Source: Calderihabitans maritimus (GTDB lineage: Bacteria; Bacillota; KKC1; Calderihabitantales; Calderihabitantaceae). From it: a stretch of DNA of 46,805 nucleotides. The stretch is from NCBI RefSeq assembly GCF_002207765.1, contig NZ_BDGJ01000101.1, positions 1 through 46,805 of the forward strand. Reading direction: 5' to 3'. The position numbers and the translations under genes were made by a program. The notes under the pieces are model-generated. The model did not search any database. It saw only the letters and a list, made by a program, of their open reading frames with translations, and was not told where the DNA came from. This document shows, piece by piece, positions 23,359-31,992 of the stretch; the stretch's first letter is position 1, and every line of letters starts with the position of its first letter.

Positions 23359-23943
23359 ATGCGGTGTGCCGCATGTCAAGAACGGCGTTGCTACAACCAT
23401 GGGAAAGTGTGTGTTGATTATGCTGATAAGGTGATGCCTCACTACGAAGATCCGGAACAGCGGAAAATTCTTTCCACAGCGGGCCGGTTAGAAAGCGAAT
23501 ATTATATGAAATTAACCCGACTAGAAGAACTAATGCGTTTTGCGCGGGAGATGGGTTACAGTCGTCTGGGCATGGCTTTTTGTGTTGGACTGGGAGATGA
23601 GGCTGCCATTTTAAATAAGGCTCTCGAAAAAGAAGGCTTCCAAGTGAGTTCTGTTTGTTGCAAGGTGTGCGGTATTGACAAGAGAAAGTTCAACATACCT
23701 AACATTATAGAAGACCGGTATGAGGCTACTTGCAACCCGGTAGGCCAGGCTATGATACTGAATGATAGCAAGACCGAATTAAACATTATTGTAGGCTTAT
23801 GTATTGGCCATGACATTTTGTTCACCAAGTATTCGAAGGCTCCGGTAACCACCTTGGTGGTAAAGGACCGGGTATTAGCCCACAATCCTTTAGGGGTAAT
23901 CTATACCGGTTATTATCGGGTAAAGAAATTGGGGTTGAAGTAG
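23359..23943 (+). CDS. DUF1847 cysteine-rich metal-binding protein
   Basis: This 194-residue protein matches what I know of DUF1847, whose function is unknown. The N-terminus is cysteine-rich (MRCAACQERRC, then KVCVDYADK), and a second cluster is SVCCKVCGIDKRKF. A core AREMGYSRLGMAFCVGLGDEA and GLCIGHDILFTKYSKAPVTT are typical. The cysteines suggest an iron-sulfur or zinc site. ATG 23359 follows AAGAGGTG. It sits between the MmgE/PrpD gene (17 bases) and an FrhB-like iron-sulfur flavoprotein (15 bases), which suggests joint electron transfer, but this is inference from position. Confidence 0.87.
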   Translation: MRCAACQERRCYNHGKVCVDYADKVMPHYEDPEQRKILSTAGRLESEYYMKLTRLEELMRFAREMGYSRLGMAFCVGLGDEAAILNKALEKEGFQVSSVCCKVCGIDKRKFNIPNIIEDRYEATCNPVGQAMILNDSKTELNIIVGLCIGHDILFTKYSKAPVTTLVVKDRVLAHNPLGVIYTGYYRVKKLGLK

Positions 23944-23958
23944 GAGGCAGTCCTGACT

Positions 23959-25167
23959 ATGAACATAGGTTTTCCCCAATTGGAAAGTTTAGTGGTACGA
24001 CGGGGACTGTGTACGGGGTGTGGCAGTTGTGTGGGAATATGTCCCTCCGCGGCGCTCAGTATGTCCCGGGTGTACGGCGAACCTATGCCGGTTTGTACTG
24101 GTGTATGCTCCTCCTGCGGCCTTTGTTCCCGTATTTGCCCGGGAAACGATGTGCCGCTATTGGAATTGGAACGACATTGTTTTGGTAGAAATCGTAAACC
24201 GGCTTTAGCAGATCTGGGAGTTTATCGCAACAGCTATAATGGATATGCTAGGGACGATTTTATCCGGAAAAAGGGCGCTAGCGGAGGCGTGGTAACGGCA
24301 CTCTTGGTGCACGCCCTGGAAACGGGAATAATTGACTGTGCGATTGTGGCTGGCTTTAATACAGAGAAACCCTGGCTTACGGAAGCCAAGATAGCGGCCA
24401 GCCGAGAGGAAATTGTGGATGCTGCTCAGTCCAAATATGCCGTGGTTCCTGTTAACATGCGCATTCGGGAAGCTGTAAAGCGCGGATATCGGCGTATAGC
24501 ACTGGTTGGTCTACCCTGCCATATTCACGCGGTGCGTAAGATGCAGTATTATGGTATACCACGGGATATTTCGGTAAAAATTAAATTAACAATAGGTTTG
24601 TTTTGTGCTTCTCAGTTTTATTTTGAGGGTACCCGCCATATTCTGGTGGAGTGGTGCGGTATAGACAAAATGGAAGAAATAGCCCGGTTGGAATACCGGG
24701 GCGGAGACTGGCCAGGGCATTTTGTAGTACAGCTTCGGAACGGAGAAACCGTTACCGTAGACCGACACCGTTATGTTTACCATATGTTGATGCCGCACTA
24801 TAAAAGGGACCGCTGTGAAATGTGTATTGATTGGTCAAGTGAACTCGCCGACATTGCGGTAGGGGATTACTGGGCGCCACAGCGGACCGGACCTGATTAT
24901 TATGGCACTTCTGCCCTGCTGGTGAGATCTTCTGCGGGCGAGGAAGTGGTAAAGAGCGCTGTGGAGGAGAAAGTGGTGTATTTAGAAGATCTCGATCCAG
25001 ACAAACTTTGCAGCAGCGTAGGGTTTGAAATGAAAAAACACGGAGCTGCTTACAGGTTGGCACAGCGGCAGCAATTCGGCTGGCCTACCCCTAATTATCA
25101 CATGCAGGTGGATTATACCCCGTTCTTTCGAGATTTTCATATGGCACCGGAGAAAAAAGAATCTTGA
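23959..25167 (+). CDS. FrhB-like coenzyme F420 hydrogenase/dehydrogenase beta-subunit family protein
   Basis: This 402-residue protein starts with two ferredoxin-like cysteine clusters (CTGCGSCVGICPSAAL and CTGVCSSCGLCSRICPG). The FrhB-type flavin domain follows, with KGASGGVVTALLVHAL, AQSKYAVVPVN, VGLPCHIHAVRKM, KLTIGLFCASQFYFEG and the C-terminal CEMCIDWSSELADIAVGDYW. Homologues take electrons to or from F420, formate, glutamate synthase-like partners or a polysaccharide, so the partner here is open. It is the last gene of the sdh-fumarase operon and ends before a strong terminator. A role in coupling ferredoxin to an oxidation step of the pathway is an inference. Confidence 0.88.
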   Translation: MNIGFPQLESLVVRRGLCTGCGSCVGICPSAALSMSRVYGEPMPVCTGVCSSCGLCSRICPGNDVPLLELERHCFGRNRKPALADLGVYRNSYNGYARDDFIRKKGASGGVVTALLVHALETGIIDCAIVAGFNTEKPWLTEAKIAASREEIVDAAQSKYAVVPVNMRIREAVKRGYRRIALVGLPCHIHAVRKMQYYGIPRDISVKIKLTIGLFCASQFYFEGTRHILVEWCGIDKMEEIARLEYRGGDWPGHFVVQLRNGETVTVDRHRYVYHMLMPHYKRDRCEMCIDWSSELADIAVGDYWAPQRTGPDYYGTSALLVRSSAGEEVVKSAVEEKVVYLEDLDPDKLCSSVGFEMKKHGAAYRLAQRQQFGWPTPNYHMQVDYTPFFRDFHMAPEKKES

Positions 25168-25233
25168 TGTTAAATATCAGAACAAGTCGGTATATAAAGT
25201 GAACGCTTTTATAGAGGGAAATTAATTTGGGTA

Positions 25234-25280
25234 GAGAATTAAAAAACCCAAGCAACTTAGGCTTGGGTTTTTTAATTCTC
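25234..25280 (+). terminator. rho-independent terminator, 20-bp perfect stem
   Basis: Arms 25234-25253 and 25261-25280 are perfectly complementary over 20 bp, with a 7-base loop AACTTAG. The core is AAAAAACCCAAGC / GCTTGGGTTTTTT, so it can work in both directions. It separates the sdh-fumarase operon from the PrpR-type regulator. Confidence 0.95.
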
Positions 25281-25317
25281 CTTAACAGTTTCGTTTTAAA
25301 ATGGGGTGATCTTGTTA

Positions 25318-27231
25318 ATGTCTAAAATTTTAATAACCTCGCCTTATCCTGAATTTACTGTTCTGGCCCGGCAAATATGTGTGGAGATGGAGGTAGAAGC
25401 AATAATATTGGAGAAAGTTCTTGAGGAGGCTGCTGCCAGCGCACAGGAACTTGTACAGGAAGGGGAAGTTGAAGTTGTTATTAGCCGGGCGGGTACGGCC
25501 GCAGCAATTGAACGGGTAGTTAACGTGCCTGTAGTTACGGCTGAGTATACTGATTTTGACCTTCTGCAGGCGTTATGGAATGCAAAAAAACTCGGAGATA
25601 AGATAGGTTTTCTTGGATTCCGATATAAACAAATTGAGTACGATTTTGACAGTTTGGTAGAAATTTTGGGAACGGAAGTCAAACAATATCTATACGGCAA
25701 TACCCGGGAAATTGAAGAACAGGTAGAAAAAGCGTATAAGGACGGTATTGAAGTTATAGTTGGTGGCGGGTATATCGGAGTTAGATTAGCCCGGCAGAAA
25801 GGAATGCAAGGGGTTTTGGTTTATACCAGTAGAAGGGCGTTAGTGCAGGCAATCCAGAGGGCCATTGATATTCTCCGAATCATTCGCAAGGATCGGGAAA
25901 AGGAGGAACGGTTAAAAACTATTATCCATGCTGCCAACGAAGGGATAATTGCCGTTGACGAAAACGGTGTGATCACTGTTTTTAATCCCGGCGCGGAAAA
26001 AATTTTGGGTATAGCTGCCCGCCAGGTAGTTGGCAAAAGCATTAGTGCGGTGACGGCTAATGACGATCTGTTAGATTTGCTCAAGGGTCAAGAAGAAATA
26101 AAGGGAGATTTAAGACAGGTGGGTGAATCTCAGGTAATAGTTAACCGGATGCCCGTCAAAGTCGGGGGCCAAACTCTAGGCATCATCTTAACTCTTCAGG
26201 ACGTTACCAGAATTCAGCAGTTAGAGCAACGAATTCGTAAAGAATTGTACACCCAGGGGTTGGTAGCTAAATTTAGTTTTAACGATATTATTTACCGGAG
26301 TAAGGTTATGAAAGATGTTATAGCTTCTGCCGAAAAGTTTGCGGAGACGGATTCTACCGTGCTAATCACAGGAGAGAGTGGGACAGGAAAAGAACTAATT
26401 GCCCAGAGCATACACCAAAGTAGCAAGCGCCGGACGGGACCTTTTGTGGCAGTCAACTGTGCTGCCCTGCCGGAAAGTCTGCTGGAAAGCGAGTTATTTG
26501 GCTACGCTGAAGGGGCTTTCACCGGCGCTCGAAGAGGAGGAAAGGCAGGACTCTTTGAGTTAGCTCATGGAGGAACAATTTTTTTGGATGAAATAGGAAA
26601 GATATCTCTTGAGTTACAAGCTAGACTTCTGAGAGTGTTGCAGGAAAAGGAGGTCATGCGCGTAGGTGGCGACCGAATTATCCCGGTAGACATCAGGGTG
26701 ATCGCCGCTACTAACCAGAATTTGCGGGCAGCAGTACAGCAGGGTGCTTTCCGGGATGATCTTTTTTACCGGTTAAATGTACTTAAGCTAACCCTACCGC
26801 CCTTGAGGGAGCGGAAAGAAGATATTCCGTTGCTGGTGGAACACTTTCTTCGCAAGTTTAACGCTAAGTTTGGCAAAACGGTTCAGAGTCTTCCAGCAAA
26901 ACTTATGGAATGGTTTTTGCAATATGACTGGCCGGGTAATGTGAGGGAGTTAGAAAATTTTGTGGAAAGGTTTGTCATTCTTGCTGACGGAGATGAACTA
27001 GAGCCTAATTTATTGGAACATTTTCGTGAAGACATGAATAACGCTGAAAGAGAAAACTACGATTGGGATGATAATAGTTTAGTTATAGAAATAGACAAGC
27101 TCGACAATATGGTTGTACAAATTATACGTCAACTGGATAAAAGGGTGGGAGGAAACCGAAGCGAACTAGCCCGGCTGCTGGGCGTTAGCCGGACCACGCT
27201 ATGGAAAAAACTAAAACAATTAGAGGAGTGA
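25318..27231 (+). CDS. PrpR-type sigma-54-dependent activator (PrpR_N, PAS, AAA+, Fis HTH)
   Basis: This 637-residue enhancer-binding protein has an N-terminal PrpR ligand domain (about residues 1-190, with VISRAGTAAAIERVVNVPVV and VIVGGGYIGVRLARQKG), a PAS domain (about 195-310, AANEGIIAVDENGVITVFNPGAE), an AAA+ domain (about 325-560, GESGTGKE, GAFTGA, GGTIFLDEIG) and a Fis-type HTH (GGNRSELARLLGVSRTTLWKKL). PrpR binds methylcitrate; related proteins sense other organic acids. A GTG at 25306 is in frame, but GGGGTGAT at 25303-25310 suits ATG 25318. It is the likely activator of the sigma-54 promoters at 9484 and 17213. All catalytic motifs are intact. Confidence 0.94.
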   Translation: MSKILITSPYPEFTVLARQICVEMEVEAIILEKVLEEAAASAQELVQEGEVEVVISRAGTAAAIERVVNVPVVTAEYTDFDLLQALWNAKKLGDKIGFLGFRYKQIEYDFDSLVEILGTEVKQYLYGNTREIEEQVEKAYKDGIEVIVGGGYIGVRLARQKGMQGVLVYTSRRALVQAIQRAIDILRIIRKDREKEERLKTIIHAANEGIIAVDENGVITVFNPGAEKILGIAARQVVGKSISAVTANDDLLDLLKGQEEIKGDLRQVGESQVIVNRMPVKVGGQTLGIILTLQDVTRIQQLEQRIRKELYTQGLVAKFSFNDIIYRSKVMKDVIASAEKFAETDSTVLITGESGTGKELIAQSIHQSSKRRTGPFVAVNCAALPESLLESELFGYAEGAFTGARRGGKAGLFELAHGGTIFLDEIGKISLELQARLLRVLQEKEVMRVGGDRIIPVDIRVIAATNQNLRAAVQQGAFRDDLFYRLNVLKLTLPPLRERKEDIPLLVEHFLRKFNAKFGKTVQSLPAKLMEWFLQYDWPGNVRELENFVERFVILADGDELEPNLLEHFREDMNNAERENYDWDDNSLVIEIDKLDNMVVQIIRQLDKRVGGNRSELARLLGVSRTTLWKKLKQLEE

Positions 27232-27278
27232 ATTACTTAACGCGCTGGGGGCGAGGAAAATGGAAGGAGGAAGGCAAG

Positions 27279-28532
27279 TTGGGAGAAGGCTTACCGTCGT
27301 TTGTTAAAGTTAAGCAGATACTACCGCGGCCCAAGGTGGAAGATATTGAAGTAGAGGTGGCGCGGGAGCTGGAAAAAATTAATTTGCCGGAGATAGTTAA
27401 GCCAGGACATATGATAGCAGTCACTGCCGGAAGTCGAGGTATCGCTAATATCGACCGGATCCTCAAGAGTGTCTGTCAGAAGATAAAGGAGGCAGGAGGG
27501 CGCCCGTTCCTGGTAGCGGCTATGGGCAGTCACGGAGGCGGGACTGCCGAGGGCCAGCGTAAGATTTTAAGCAAGTTAGGAATCAGGGAAGAGAACTTGG
27601 GAGTTCCGGTACTGGTTTCCGATCAGGTGGTCCAATTAGGATGTACTTCTTCCGGGTTTCCTGTTTACTGTGCCCGAGAGGCGGTGGAGGCTGATGGTCT
27701 GGTGGTAGTAAACCGGGTAAAACCTCACACGGCCTTTCGGGGCGAAAACGAAAGCGGGTTGCTGAAAATGATGGCTGTGGGACTCGGTCGCGTACCAGGT
27801 GCGACGGTGGTTCATCGGCTGGGTCCCGGTGAGATGGCCCGCACCATTCCGGAAATCGCCCGGGAAATGCTCACGCGGCTCCCGGTTCTGTTTGGACTGG
27901 CCATCGTTGAGAATGGATATGAAGAGACGGCGATTATAAAAGCGATACGGCCGGAACAATTCCAGGAAGAGGAAAAGAAACTCCTTCAAGAGGCAAGGAA
28001 ACTTCTTCCGCAGTTGCCGGTTAACTCACTGGACCTGCTGATTGTGAAGGAAATGGGCAAGAATTTCAGCGGTACAGGTATGGATACCAATGTCATTGGA
28101 AGGTGGAGAGTTTTTGGAATACCAGAACCTGATGTTCCCCATATTCGGCGCATAGTGGTTTTGGATCTTTCTCCTCAATCTCACGGTAACGCTACAGGTA
28201 TAGGTTTAGCGGATTTTACGACACGCCGGCTGGTTAAAAAAATCAATTTTGAAGCAACCTATTTGAATTGTCTGACCACGGGATTTGTCCAGAGAGCCAT
28301 GCTGCCTATGGTTTTCGAAAGTGACCGGGAAGCCATTGATGTTGCTGTAAGGAGCCTCCATATGGATGCCGGACAAGTCAGAGCTCTTCTAATTGACAAC
28401 ACTTTGCACCTGCAGGAACTATATGCTTCGGAGACATTACTCCCGGAACTGGCTGAACGGGCGGACTTGCGGGTGGAAAAAGAAGCGTTTCCACTTCGTT
28501 TCAGCACTACCGGGGAATTGATAGATCCCTGA
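27279..28532 (+). CDS. LarA-like (lactate racemase domain, DUF2088) protein
   Basis: This 417-residue protein belongs to the LarA superfamily. LarA enzymes are racemases or epimerases of 2-hydroxy acids that use a nickel-pincer nucleotide. Positions that could match the LarA metal-pincer residues are visible: His in AAMGSHGGGTAEG, His in VKPHTAFRGENESG and Lys in GLLKMMAVGLG. The frame opens at ATG 27201 inside the regulator, but AAGGAGGAAGG (27264-27274) sets TTG 27279 as the start and gives a normal N-terminus. No larB, larC or larE cofactor genes are present here. The nearby malate/fumarate genes make a 2-hydroxy acid such as malate a candidate substrate, as inference. Confidence 0.85.
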   Translation: MGEGLPSFVKVKQILPRPKVEDIEVEVARELEKINLPEIVKPGHMIAVTAGSRGIANIDRILKSVCQKIKEAGGRPFLVAAMGSHGGGTAEGQRKILSKLGIREENLGVPVLVSDQVVQLGCTSSGFPVYCAREAVEADGLVVVNRVKPHTAFRGENESGLLKMMAVGLGRVPGATVVHRLGPGEMARTIPEIAREMLTRLPVLFGLAIVENGYEETAIIKAIRPEQFQEEEKKLLQEARKLLPQLPVNSLDLLIVKEMGKNFSGTGMDTNVIGRWRVFGIPEPDVPHIRRIVVLDLSPQSHGNATGIGLADFTTRRLVKKINFEATYLNCLTTGFVQRAMLPMVFESDREAIDVAVRSLHMDAGQVRALLIDNTLHLQELYASETLLPELAERADLRVEKEAFPLRFSTTGELIDP

Positions 28533-28600
28533 AAAGCGTTAAAGGCTAGGGGTTTAACTAGGGTTAACCTGACAGTAAACATCTTTTTGCTTATGGTTCT

Positions 28601-28628
28601 TGACTTTTTGTTAGGGTATAAGTAATAT
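28601..28628 (+). promoter_or_regulatory. sigma-A promoter of the ylxM-ffh operon
   Basis: TTGACT (28601-28606), a 16-base spacer and TAATAT (28623-28628) fit the housekeeping consensus. TATACT at 28626-28631 is an alternative -10. The start of ylxM is about 40 bases further on. Confidence 0.7.
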
Positions 28629-28670
28629 ACTACTGTAAAGCATTACTCCTTAACAACGTTGGTGAAACTA

Positions 28671-29012
28671 ATGCTTCCTAAGATAGCGCGTATAGCGTGG
28701 CTCTATGACTTTTACGGGAAATTGTTGACCAGTAAGCAGAAAGAAATTGTGGAGTTATATTGCCATCATGATTTATCATTGGGAGAAATTGCTGAGGAGT
28801 ATGGCACCAGCCGGCAGGCTGTGTATGACGTTTTGAAAAGGGCAGGAAGAACATTGGAAGAATTAGAGAGTAAGTTAGGTCTTCTCAACAAGTTTCTGAC
28901 GCAAAGAAAAGATATAGAAACAGTTCTGAATTTATTGGCGAAGTATCGTGCCAGCGGAGAAATGTGTTATCTTACGGAAGCAGAAGAATATTTGAAAAAA
29001 CTTTTGAATTAG
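28671..29012 (+). CDS. ylxM: YlxM family DNA-binding protein (SRP-associated)
   Basis: This 113-residue protein is a small sigma-70 region 4-like helix-turn-helix protein (LTSKQKEIVELYCHHDLSLGEIAEEYGTSRQAVYDVLKRAG). YlxM is always encoded just before ffh in Gram-positive bacteria and modulates the signal recognition particle pathway in streptococci. The family N-terminus suits ATG 28671; TTG 28659 and GTG 28662 are in frame but less likely, although the ribosome site (TTGGTGAAA) is weak for all three. It is first in the housekeeping operon and 12 bases before ffh. Confidence 0.94.
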   Translation: MLPKIARIAWLYDFYGKLLTSKQKEIVELYCHHDLSLGEIAEEYGTSRQAVYDVLKRAGRTLEELESKLGLLNKFLTQRKDIETVLNLLAKYRASGEMCYLTEAEEYLKKLLN

Positions 29013-29024
29013 AAAGGGATTAAA

Positions 29025-30413
29025 ATGGCCGTTTTTTCCAAATTGGCCGAGAGGCTTCAAGAGACATTTAAAAAGTTAAGAAATAAAGGAAAACTTACGG
29101 AAAAAGATGTGGAACAAGCCCTAAGGGAAGTGCGGCTCGCACTGCTGGAAGCGGACGTAAATTATAAGGTAGTTAAGGATTTCATCGGCAAAATCAAGGA
29201 GAGGGCTGTGGGGGAAGAGATATTAAAAAGCTTAACCCCAGCTCAGCAGGTTATTAAAATTGTAAACGACGAGCTTACGCAACTGATGGGAGGAACGCAG
29301 AGCAAAATAAATTTAGTATCCAAACCTCCTACAGTAATAATGCTGGTGGGTCTGCAGGGAGCCGGTAAGACGACTACTGCTGCCAAACTGGCCAACTTGT
29401 TGCGTAAGCAGGGAAGACGTCCTTTAATGGTTGGAGCTGATGTTTACCGTCCTGCAGCCATAAAACAGTTACAGGTTTTAGGAGAGCAAACAGGAATACC
29501 TGTATTTTCTTTGGGAGAGAAACAGAATCCGGTAGATATTTCTCTGGCTGCTGTAGAGTATGCCCGCCAAGGTGGTTATGACGTGGTGACCATAGACACG
29601 GCAGGACGACTTCACATAAACGAGGAATTGATGAACGAGTTAGTTCAGATTAAAGAAAAGGTCAAACCTCATGAAATACTGCTGGTAGTAGATGCTATGA
29701 CCGGGCAGGATGCGGTAAATGTGGCTAAAACTTTTCATGAAAGGTTAGGATTAGATGGAGTCATCCTTACTAAATTGGACGGCGACACTAGAGGCGGGGC
29801 TGCCCTTTCGGTGAAAGCGGTTACCGGGTGCCCAATTAAATTTGTAGGAATGGGAGAAAAAGTGGATGCTCTGGAACCGTTTTACCCGGATCGGATGGCC
29901 TCTCGCATTCTGGGGATGGGCGATATTTTAACCTTGATTGAAAAAGCTCAGGCAAATATTGACCAGGAGAAGGCCCGCCAGATGGAACAAAAAATTCTTC
30001 AGGAAAAGTTCACTTTAGAGGATTTTCTGGAACAACTGCAGCAGATGAAATCCCTCGGTCCTTTGGAGGAAATAATAGGCATGATCCCCGGGTTGGCGGG
30101 AGCCAAGCAGCTTAAGAACCTTCAGTTTGATGAGAGAGAATTGGTTCGCATCGAAGCCATAATCCAGTCTATGACTCCTGAAGAAAGGCGTAATCCGGAG
30201 ATCATCAATAGTAGCAGGAAGAGGAGGATAGCCAGGGGAAGCGGTACCACGGTCCAGGATGTGAATCGACTGCTCAAGCAGTTTTTCCAGACCCAGAAGT
30301 TGATGAAACAGTTAGGCGGGATGGCAGGTTTTGGCGGACGAGGAAAGTTCAAAAAAGGTAAAAAAGGAAAAAAGGCGAAAAAGGGAATATTTCCTTTCCC
30401 TTTCTTACATTAA
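29025..30413 (+). CDS. ffh: signal recognition particle GTPase Ffh
   Basis: This 462-residue protein is SRP54/Ffh, which binds signal sequences and delivers ribosomes to FtsY at the membrane. The N domain (1-90), G domain with [32 protein letters not shown] and [14 protein letters not shown], and the M domain with [14 protein letters not shown] and [20 protein letters not shown]-type sequence are all present. The tail is lysine-rich ([15 protein letters not shown]), seen in many clostridia. The length is typical. It follows ylxM in the same transcript. Confidence 0.99.
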   Translation: MAVFSKLAERLQETFKKLRNKGKLTEKDVEQALREVRLALLEADVNYKVVKDFIGKIKERAVGEEILKSLTPAQQVIKIVNDELTQLMGGTQSKINLVSKPPTVIMLVGLQGAGKTTTAAKLANLLRKQGRRPLMVGADVYRPAAIKQLQVLGEQTGIPVFSLGEKQNPVDISLAAVEYARQGGYDVVTIDTAGRLHINEELMNELVQIKEKVKPHEILLVVDAMTGQDAVNVAKTFHERLGLDGVILTKLDGDTRGGAALSVKAVTGCPIKFVGMGEKVDALEPFYPDRMASRILGMGDILTLIEKAQANIDQEKARQMEQKILQEKFTLEDFLEQLQQMKSLGPLEEIIGMIPGLAGAKQLKNLQFDERELVRIEAIIQSMTPEERRNPEIINSSRKRRIARGSGTTVQDVNRLLKQFFQTQKLMKQLGGMAGFGGRGKFKKGKKGKKAKKGIFPFPFLH

Positions 30414-30464
30414 AAAAATATGTATAGGATTTAACTAATTGGGAAATTAAAAGGAGGTGATCAC

Positions 30465-30734
30465 ATGGCTACTAAGATTAGGTTGAAACGAATGGGAGGC
30501 AAAAAGGATCCTTTTTACCGGGTAGTTGTAGCTGACTCCCGTTCTCCAAGGGATGGACGTTTTATTGAGGAGATAGGTTATTACGATCCTACCCGACAAC
30601 CGGAAGCCATTAACATCGATGAGGAAAAGGCTCTCAAATGGTTGAAGACAGGGGCCCAGCCTTCAGATACGGCCAAGGCACTGTTGCGGAAAGCAGGAGT
30701 CTGGCAGAAGTATATGGAGACGAAAGCCAAGTAG
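30465..30734 (+). CDS. rpsP: 30S ribosomal protein S16
   Basis: This is an 89-residue S16, with the family start [21 protein letters not shown] and the block [20 protein letters not shown]. The ribosome site AAGGAGGTGATCAC is complementary to almost the whole anti-SD sequence, which fits a highly expressed ribosomal gene. It is in its normal place after ffh and before khpA. Confidence 0.99.
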   Translation: MATKIRLKRMGGKKDPFYRVVVADSRSPRDGRFIEEIGYYDPTRQPEAINIDEEKALKWLKTGAQPSDTAKALLRKAGVWQKYMETKAK

Positions 30735-30753
30735 AGGTGAGGGGGTAAATCCG

Positions 30754-30981
30754 GTGAAGGAACTGGTAGAGTTTTTGGCGAAAGCTCTGGTAGACAACCC
30801 TGATGCAGTGCAGGTTAACCAAGTTGAGGGAGAGAAATCAGTCATTTTGGAGTTGCGGGTCGCTCCCGAAGATATGGGTAAAGTGATTGGGAAACAGGGT
30901 AGAATTGCCAAAGCTATTCGAACGGTAATCAAGGCAGCTGCAGCTAAGGAAGGCAAAAGAGTTGTTCTAGAAATCATTTAA
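30754..30981 (+). CDS. khpA: KH-domain RNA-binding protein KhpA
   Basis: This 75-residue protein is a single KH domain ([34 protein letters not shown]) with the GKxGR-type loop. KhpA (YlqC) works with KhpB in RNA binding and in control of cell elongation and division in Gram-positive bacteria. The GTG start follows GAGGGGGTAAATCC. The gene is in its conserved place between rpsP and rimM, and an attenuator-like hairpin follows. Confidence 0.97.
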   Translation: MKELVEFLAKALVDNPDAVQVNQVEGEKSVILELRVAPEDMGKVIGKQGRIAKAIRTVIKAAAAKEGKRVVLEII

Positions 30982-30985
30982 CCGG

Positions 30986-31006
30986 AGGGGCTATCAGCCC
31001 CTTTTA
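30986..31006 (+). terminator. small terminator or attenuator after khpA
   Basis: AGGGGCT (30986-30992), loop ATC and AGCCCCT (30996-31002) are followed by TTTT. The stem is short, so partial termination inside the operon is likely. Confidence 0.6.
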
Positions 31007-31026
31007 TGTTCGGAAGGAGGGATGGG

Positions 31027-31467
31027 GTGAAAAGTTTAACTATTATTCAGCCGATTACCATAAAAGCAAAAGTAACCCTCCATTTGAAAGAAAAACTTAT
31101 CCGAGATATCCGGGCGGCTCTTCAAAAGTTAGAAGCGGAACTACAACGGTTGGAATTTACTGGAAAAAGATTAATTGCCGAATGGGAGAAGCAAAAGCCG
31201 GACCAAGTGGTTGTGATAAAGCGGCAATTAGAAGGAGAAAAGCAGAAAAGAATGGAGGCACGCAACCAACTCTTACAAAAACTCAAAGAGGTCCAAGAGA
31301 TGGAAATTGGTCAGGAAATAAAGCAGGGAACGGTAAACCGTTTGGTGGAAGTTCAGATTGGAGACTACTGGGAAAAAATCAGTGGGGTGGAAATTGTCCT
31401 GGAAGACAACAAAATAATTGACATCCGCTATCCGGATGCTATTGGGGAGGGGTGTCATGATGGTTGA
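31027..31467 (+). CDS. ylqD: YlqD family protein
   Basis: This 146-residue protein matches the YlqD family of Gram-positive bacteria, of unknown function. It has a central coiled coil (about residues 25-95, KLIRDIRAALQKLEAELQRL onward) and a C-terminal segment VQIGDYWEKISGVEIVLED. It is placed between khpA and rimM, its conserved location. GGAGGG at 31016-31021 points to GTG 31027; an in-frame ATG at 31006 lies in the preceding hairpin. Its end overlaps the start of rimM by 11 bases. Confidence 0.85.
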   Translation: MKSLTIIQPITIKAKVTLHLKEKLIRDIRAALQKLEAELQRLEFTGKRLIAEWEKQKPDQVVVIKRQLEGEKQKRMEARNQLLQKLKEVQEMEIGQEIKQGTVNRLVEVQIGDYWEKISGVEIVLEDNKIIDIRYPDAIGEGCHDG

Positions 31468-31972
31468 GCCCCTGATCGCCATAGGCAAAATCACTACCAC
31501 TCATGGACATAGAGGGGAAGTACGGGTATATCCGTTAACCGATTTCCCAGAACGTTTCCAGAGACTTGGTAAAGTATATGTACAAAAGGAAGATATGCGA
31601 GAACTGCACGTCGAGAGAGCACGATTTCACAAACAATTCGTTATTGTTAAATTTAAAGAAATCAATGATATGAACGAAGCTTTGCAATTGAAGGATTACC
31701 TGATCAAGATTAACAGGTCAGAAGTCGTCCCTCTGCCTGAAGGTCACTACTACATATTTCAACTGGTTGGTTCCGAGGTTTACAGTGATAAAGGAGAATT
31801 TCTAGGAGAACTGGTGGATGTGCATCGGACAGGAAGTAATGATGTTTATGTTGTTCAGAACCCCGACACGGGAGAAGAAATTCTGATACCGGCCTTGAAG
31901 GATGTGGTTAAGAAGATAGATCTGGAAGAAAACAAATTGGTGGTAGAATTATTACCGGGCCTGCGGGAATAG
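31457..31972 (+). CDS. rimM: ribosome maturation factor RimM
   Basis: This 171-residue protein helps the 30S subunit head mature and binds S19. Family motifs are [21 protein letters not shown] and, in the PRC-barrel half, [30 protein letters not shown]. Frame extends to 31418, but GGGGAGGGG at 31444-31452 leads to ATG 31457 (or the adjacent ATG 31460). It overlaps ylqD and precedes trmD, the usual order. Confidence 0.97.
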   Translation: MMVEPLIAIGKITTTHGHRGEVRVYPLTDFPERFQRLGKVYVQKEDMRELHVERARFHKQFVIVKFKEINDMNEALQLKDYLIKINRSEVVPLPEGHYYIFQLVGSEVYSDKGEFLGELVDVHRTGSNDVYVVQNPDTGEEILIPALKDVVKKIDLEENKLVVELLPGLRE

Positions 31973-31992
31973 GCCTAAGTGGGGCGATAAAG

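Noticed and set aside
21986-27231. Propionate methylcitrate pathway, suggested by MmgE/PrpD and PrpR-type proteins
   Set aside because: No methylcitrate synthase or methylisocitrate lyase is present; both families have other roles.
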